Part shown: positions 61,401-64,000 of the stretch, in pieces
Position numbering within the stretch: position 1 is the stretch's first letter
Layout of the letters: every line of letters begins with the position of its first letter
Origin: Saccoglossus kowalevskii
Taxonomy: Eukaryota > Hemichordata > Enteropneusta > Harrimaniidae
Direction: 5' to 3'
NCBI RefSeq assembly: GCF_000003605.2
Contig: NW_003144150.1
Coordinates: 25,765-89,764, forward strand
DNA: 64,000 bases
Program-made: the position numbers and the translations under genes
The notes under the pieces: model-generated
The model's database searches: none
What the model was told of the DNA's origin: nothing
The model's input: the letters and a program-made list of their open reading frames with translations, nothing else

Positions 61401-63583
61401 GAGTGTCTAGTGAGGGTGATGTGAGGTAACTCTGAGTATCTAGTGAGGGTGATGTGAGGTAACTCTGAGTGTCTAGTGAGGGTGATGTGAGGTAACTCTG
61501 AGTGTCTAGTTAGGGTGATGTGAGGTAACTCTGAGTGTCTAGTGAGGGTGATGTGAGGTAACTCTGAGTGTCTAGTTAGGGTGATGTGAGGTAACTCTGA
61601 GTGTCTAGTGAGGGTGATGTGAGGTAACCCTGAGTGTCTAGTTAGGGTGATGTGAGGTAACTCTGAGTGTCAAGTGAGGGTGATGTGAGGTAACTCTGAG
61701 TGTCTAGTGAGGGTGATGTGAGGTAACTCTGAGTGTCTAGTGAGGGTGATGTGAGGTAACTCTGAGTGTCTAGTGAGGGTGATGTGAGGTAACTCTGAGT
61801 GTCTAGTTAGGGTGATGTGAGGTAACTCTGAGTGTCTAGTGAGGGTGATGTGAGGTAACTGTGAGTATCTAGTGAGGGTGATGTGAGGTAACTCTGAGTG
61901 TCTAGTGTGGGTGGTGTGAGGTAACTCTGAGTGTCTGGTGAGGGTGATGTGAGGTAACTCTGAGTGTCTAGTTAGGGTGATGTGAGGTAACTCTGAGTGA
62001 CTAGTGAGGGTGATGTGAGGTAACTCTGAGTGTCTAGTTAGGGTGATGTGAGGTAACTCTGAGTGTCTAGTGAGGGTGATGTGGGGTAACTCTGAGTGTC
62101 TAGTTAGGGTGATGTGAGGTAACTCTGAGTGTCTAGTGAGGGTGATGTGAGGTAACTCTGAGTGTCTAGTAAGGGTGATGTGAGGTAACTCTGAGTGTCT
62201 AGTGAGGGTGATGTGGGGTAACTCTGAGTATCTAGTGAGGGTGATGTGAGGTAACTCTGAGTGTCTAGTGAGGGTGATGTGAGGTAACTCTGAGTGTCTA
62301 GTTAGGGTGATGTGAGGTAACTCTGAGTGTCTAGTGAGGGTGATGTAAGGTAACTCTGAGTATCTAGTGAGGGTGATGTGAGGTAACTCTGAGTGTCTAG
62401 TGAGGGTGATGTGAGGTAACTCTGAGTGTCTAGTGTGGGTGGTGTGAGGTAACTCTGAGTGTCTAGTGAGGGTGATGTGAGGTAAGTCTGAGTATCTAGT
62501 GAGGGTGATGTGAGGTAACTCTGAGTGTCTAGTGTGGGTGGTGTGAGGTAACTCTGAGTGTCTGGTGAGGGTGATGTGAGGTAACTCTGAGTGTCTAGTT
62601 AGGGTGATGTGAGGTAACTCTGAGTGTCTAGTGAGGGTGATGTGAGGTAACTCTGAGTGTCTAGTTAGGGTGATGTGAGGTAACTCTGAGTGTCTAGTTA
62701 GGGTGATGTGAGGTAACTCTGAGTGTCTAGTGAGGGTGATGTGAGGTAACTCTGAGTGTCTAGTTAGGGTGATGTGAGGTAACTCTGAGTGTCTAGTGAG
62801 GGTGATGTGAGGTAACCCTGAGTGTCTAGTTAGGGTGATGTGAGGTAACTCTGAGTGTCAAGTGAGGGTGATGTGAGGTAACTCTGAGTGTCTAGTGAGG
62901 GTGATGTGAGGTAACTCTGAGTGTCTAGTGAGGGTGATGTGAGGTAACTCTGAGTGTCTAGTTAGGGTGATGTGAGGTAACTCTGAGTGTCTAGTTAGGG
63001 TGATGTGAGGTAACTCTGAGTGTCTAGTGAGGGTGATGTGAGGTAACTCTGAGTATCTAGTGAGGGTGATGTGAGGTAACTCTGAGTGTCTAGTGTGGGT
63101 GGTGTGAGGTAACTCTGAGTGTCTGGTGAGGGTGATGTGAGGTAACTCTGAGTGTCTAGTTAGGGTGATGTGAGGTAACTCTGAGTGTCTAGTGAGGGTG
63201 ATGTGAGGTAACTCTGAGTGTCTAGTTAGGGTGATGTGAGGTAACTCTGAGTGTCTAGTGAGGGTGATGTGGGGTAACTCTGAGTGTCTAGTTAGGGTGA
63301 TGTGAGGTAACTCTGAGTGTCTAGTTAGGGTGATGTGGGGTAACTCTGAGTGTCTAGTTAGGGTGATGTGAGGTAACTCTGAGTGTCTAGTGAGGGTGAT
63401 GTGAGGTAACTCTGAGTGTCTAGTTAGAGTGATGTGAGGTAACTCGGAGTGTCTAGTGAGGGTGGTGGTTGGTAACTCTGAGTGTCTAGTGAGGGTGATG
63501 TGAGGTAACTCTGAGTGTCTAGTGAGGGTGGTGGGAGGTAACTCTGAGTGTCTAGTGAGGGTGGTGGGAGGTAACTCTGAGTG
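58451..63583 (+). repeat. Array domain 15: A/B units up to the right edge
   Basis: A/B alternation with gtgtgggtggtg/ctggtg pairs, gtcaag, gatgtaagg and aaccctg units. It includes a perfect 19-unit run. No gcaag unit is present beyond 58370. The last ~160 bp repeat the HOR seen at 9171-9300: gttagagtg, actcggag, a ggtggtggttgg unit, then two ggtggtgggagg units. Small insertions lie near 58704 and 58751. Confidence 0.82.
60780..61406 (+). repeat. Perfect run of 19 identical 33-bp units
   Basis: Nineteen consecutive consensus A units (627 bp) show no substitution or indel. The twentieth differs only in ending gagtat. The run lies about 2.2 kb inside the right edge of the array. Confidence 0.92.
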
Positions 63584-64000
63584 GTCCAGTTTATAGAATG
63601 AAGTCACATATTATACATTAAAAATGACGTTTTTTTCGCCTTTATCATTTGTAAATACACTTAGAATATAATAATTGTTATTAAATGTGAGTAATACACC
63701 GTGAATCATATGCAAAAAAAACAAATAAATATTACGATATGAGTTTCTTTTTCATGGGTTGCGTGCGTGGGAGTCCCTGACCATCAGGTAGGATTTAGTT
63801 TTGTATTGCAAAAATGAGCGCATGCTCAGTTTAGGCGACAGAAGATGAAATGCTAAACCCGAATTCTGGTTCAATATCGAGGACTGCGACTTAGACTGAT
63901 TTTAGATGGAGTGCCCTAGAGTAATTATCCAAACAAGCATTCAGAGCAACTGGATTTGGTTAACCTACTTAATAATGTATATTGCATACGGGCATTTTCC
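63584..64000. other. Unique AT-rich flank, no gene recognised
   Basis: The array stops abruptly after gagtg at 63583. The next bases (gtccagtttatagaatg) could be a badly decayed unit or unrelated sequence. Beyond this the sequence is AT-rich and non-repetitive, with several CpGs, unlike the CpG-free satellite. An AATAAA hexamer lies at 63724-63729; in such AT-rich sequence it may be chance. A 13-bp inverted repeat (cctga-cca-tcagg) lies at 63776-63788. The longest ATG-started open stretch is 31 codons from 63906 to the window end, directly after an in-frame TAG. That is too short to call a gene or exon. A weak pair of Pol III box A/B-like motifs lies at 63822-63835 and 63868-63878. Confidence 0.85.

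Larger units (their letters stand above)
1..63583 (+). repeat. 33-bp satellite / megasatellite array, about 1,926 units
   Basis: A 33-bp unit recurs head to tail across the whole interval, always in the same orientation. Taking the unit from its CTAG tetranucleotide, it starts ctagtgagggtgatgtgagg and ends taactctgagtgt. Most units differ from consensus by 0-3 bases. Most length changes are 1-2 bp; a few units are 23, 35, 39 or 44 bp. The + strand is G-rich and C-poor (13 G and 3 C per unit), and the consensus has no CpG. CTAG, CTGAG and GTAAC occur once per consensus unit, so BfaI, DdeI or MaeIII should give a 33-bp ladder. All three plus-strand frames carry a stop in every unit. Two minus-strand frames are open only because 33 is divisible by three. 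The left end lies outside the window. I see no transposase, reverse transcriptase or CRISPR-like spacer, because the whole unit repeats with no variable spacer. A structural or neutral satellite is the best reading. Confidence 0.98.

Noticed and set aside
1-63583. CRISPR array
   Set aside because: Unit length is in the range of CRISPR repeats, but the units are contiguous with no unique spacers, and there are no cas genes.
1-63583. Telomere or telomere-derived repeat
   Set aside because: TTAGGG occurs singly inside 33-bp units and never in tandem. The main unit has TGAGGG instead.
1-63583. Centromeric satellite with a CENP-B box
   Set aside because: No sequence resembling the CENP-B box (TTCG...CGGG) is present in the unit; the consensus has no CpG. 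A centromeric role cannot be excluded but has no sequence support.
62858-63607. Minus-strand open frame that starts in the unique flank and enters the array (249 codons)
   Set aside because: Only about nine residues come from the flank, the start would be GTG, and an in-frame TAA lies just upstream. The rest is the 11-residue repeat. I considered a first exon reading into the array but see no supporting signal.
63724-63729. Polyadenylation signal AATAAA for an array transcript
   Set aside because: A single hexamer in AT-rich sequence is expected by chance, and nothing else shows that the array is transcribed toward it.
63815-63892. Functional tRNA gene
   Set aside because: Box A and box B similarity is partial. 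The acceptor stem forms only a few pairs and the T stem is largely mispaired, so I do not annotate a tRNA.
63906-64000. Plus-strand open stretch of 31 codons starting ATGGAGTGCCC in the flank
   Set aside because: Too short to be significant. It is preceded directly by an in-frame TAG, runs off the window, and shows no recognisable protein family or splice context.

Overview
This window is almost entirely one tandem-repeat (satellite or megasatellite) array. From base 1 to about 63583 the sequence repeats a 33-bp unit head to tail in one orientation, roughly 1,926 copies by length. The array runs off the left edge of the window. Only the last ~417 bases (63584-64000) are single-copy, AT-rich sequence. 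I find no protein-coding gene, credible RNA gene, transposon or CRISPR array. The scale, the higher-order structure and the non-coding AT-rich flank point to a eukaryote, most likely an animal chromosome assembled from long reads. The species cannot be named from this sequence.

The consensus unit has 13 G, 3 C, 7 A and 10 T on the + strand. It has strong G-over-C skew and no CpG. The 33-mer can itself be read as three diverged 11-bp sub-repeats sharing a TGAG core. The two commonest unit types differ by one base: gtgaggg (type A) and gttaggg (type B, which contains one TTAGGG). Over long stretches they alternate, giving a 66-bp sub-period. Rarer types recur in fixed orders: gtgtgggtggtg, gtctgg, ...gtat, gtcaag, gatgtaagg, gatgtgggg, gagtgaata, a 32-bp gtgttggggg unit, a G-dense gcaagggtggtggtagg unit, and a 31-bp aactgag unit. 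These orders form higher-order repeats (HORs) that have been copied in tandem and at a distance.

Layout: mixed A/B units and a perfect 22-copy run (1-2.0 kb); a short HOR (2.05-2.7 kb); a mosaic rich in gcaag and gttggggg units (2.7-8.6 kb); A/B HORs with a 1.2-kb near-perfect duplication and a perfect 330-bp tandem duplication (8.6-16.5 kb). Alternating A/B domains and gcaag/gttggggg mosaics then continue to 58.4 kb, and a final A/B domain runs to the right edge. Local oddities are a strongly degenerate patch at 28791-28858, a 39-bp unit duplicated inside a 237-bp HOR at 31.5-32.0 kb, a 23-bp unit at 33755 and a 44-bp unit at 38127.

The long minus-strand open frames are produced by the repeat: the unit is a multiple of three and lacks stops in two frames. 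I do not annotate them as genes.
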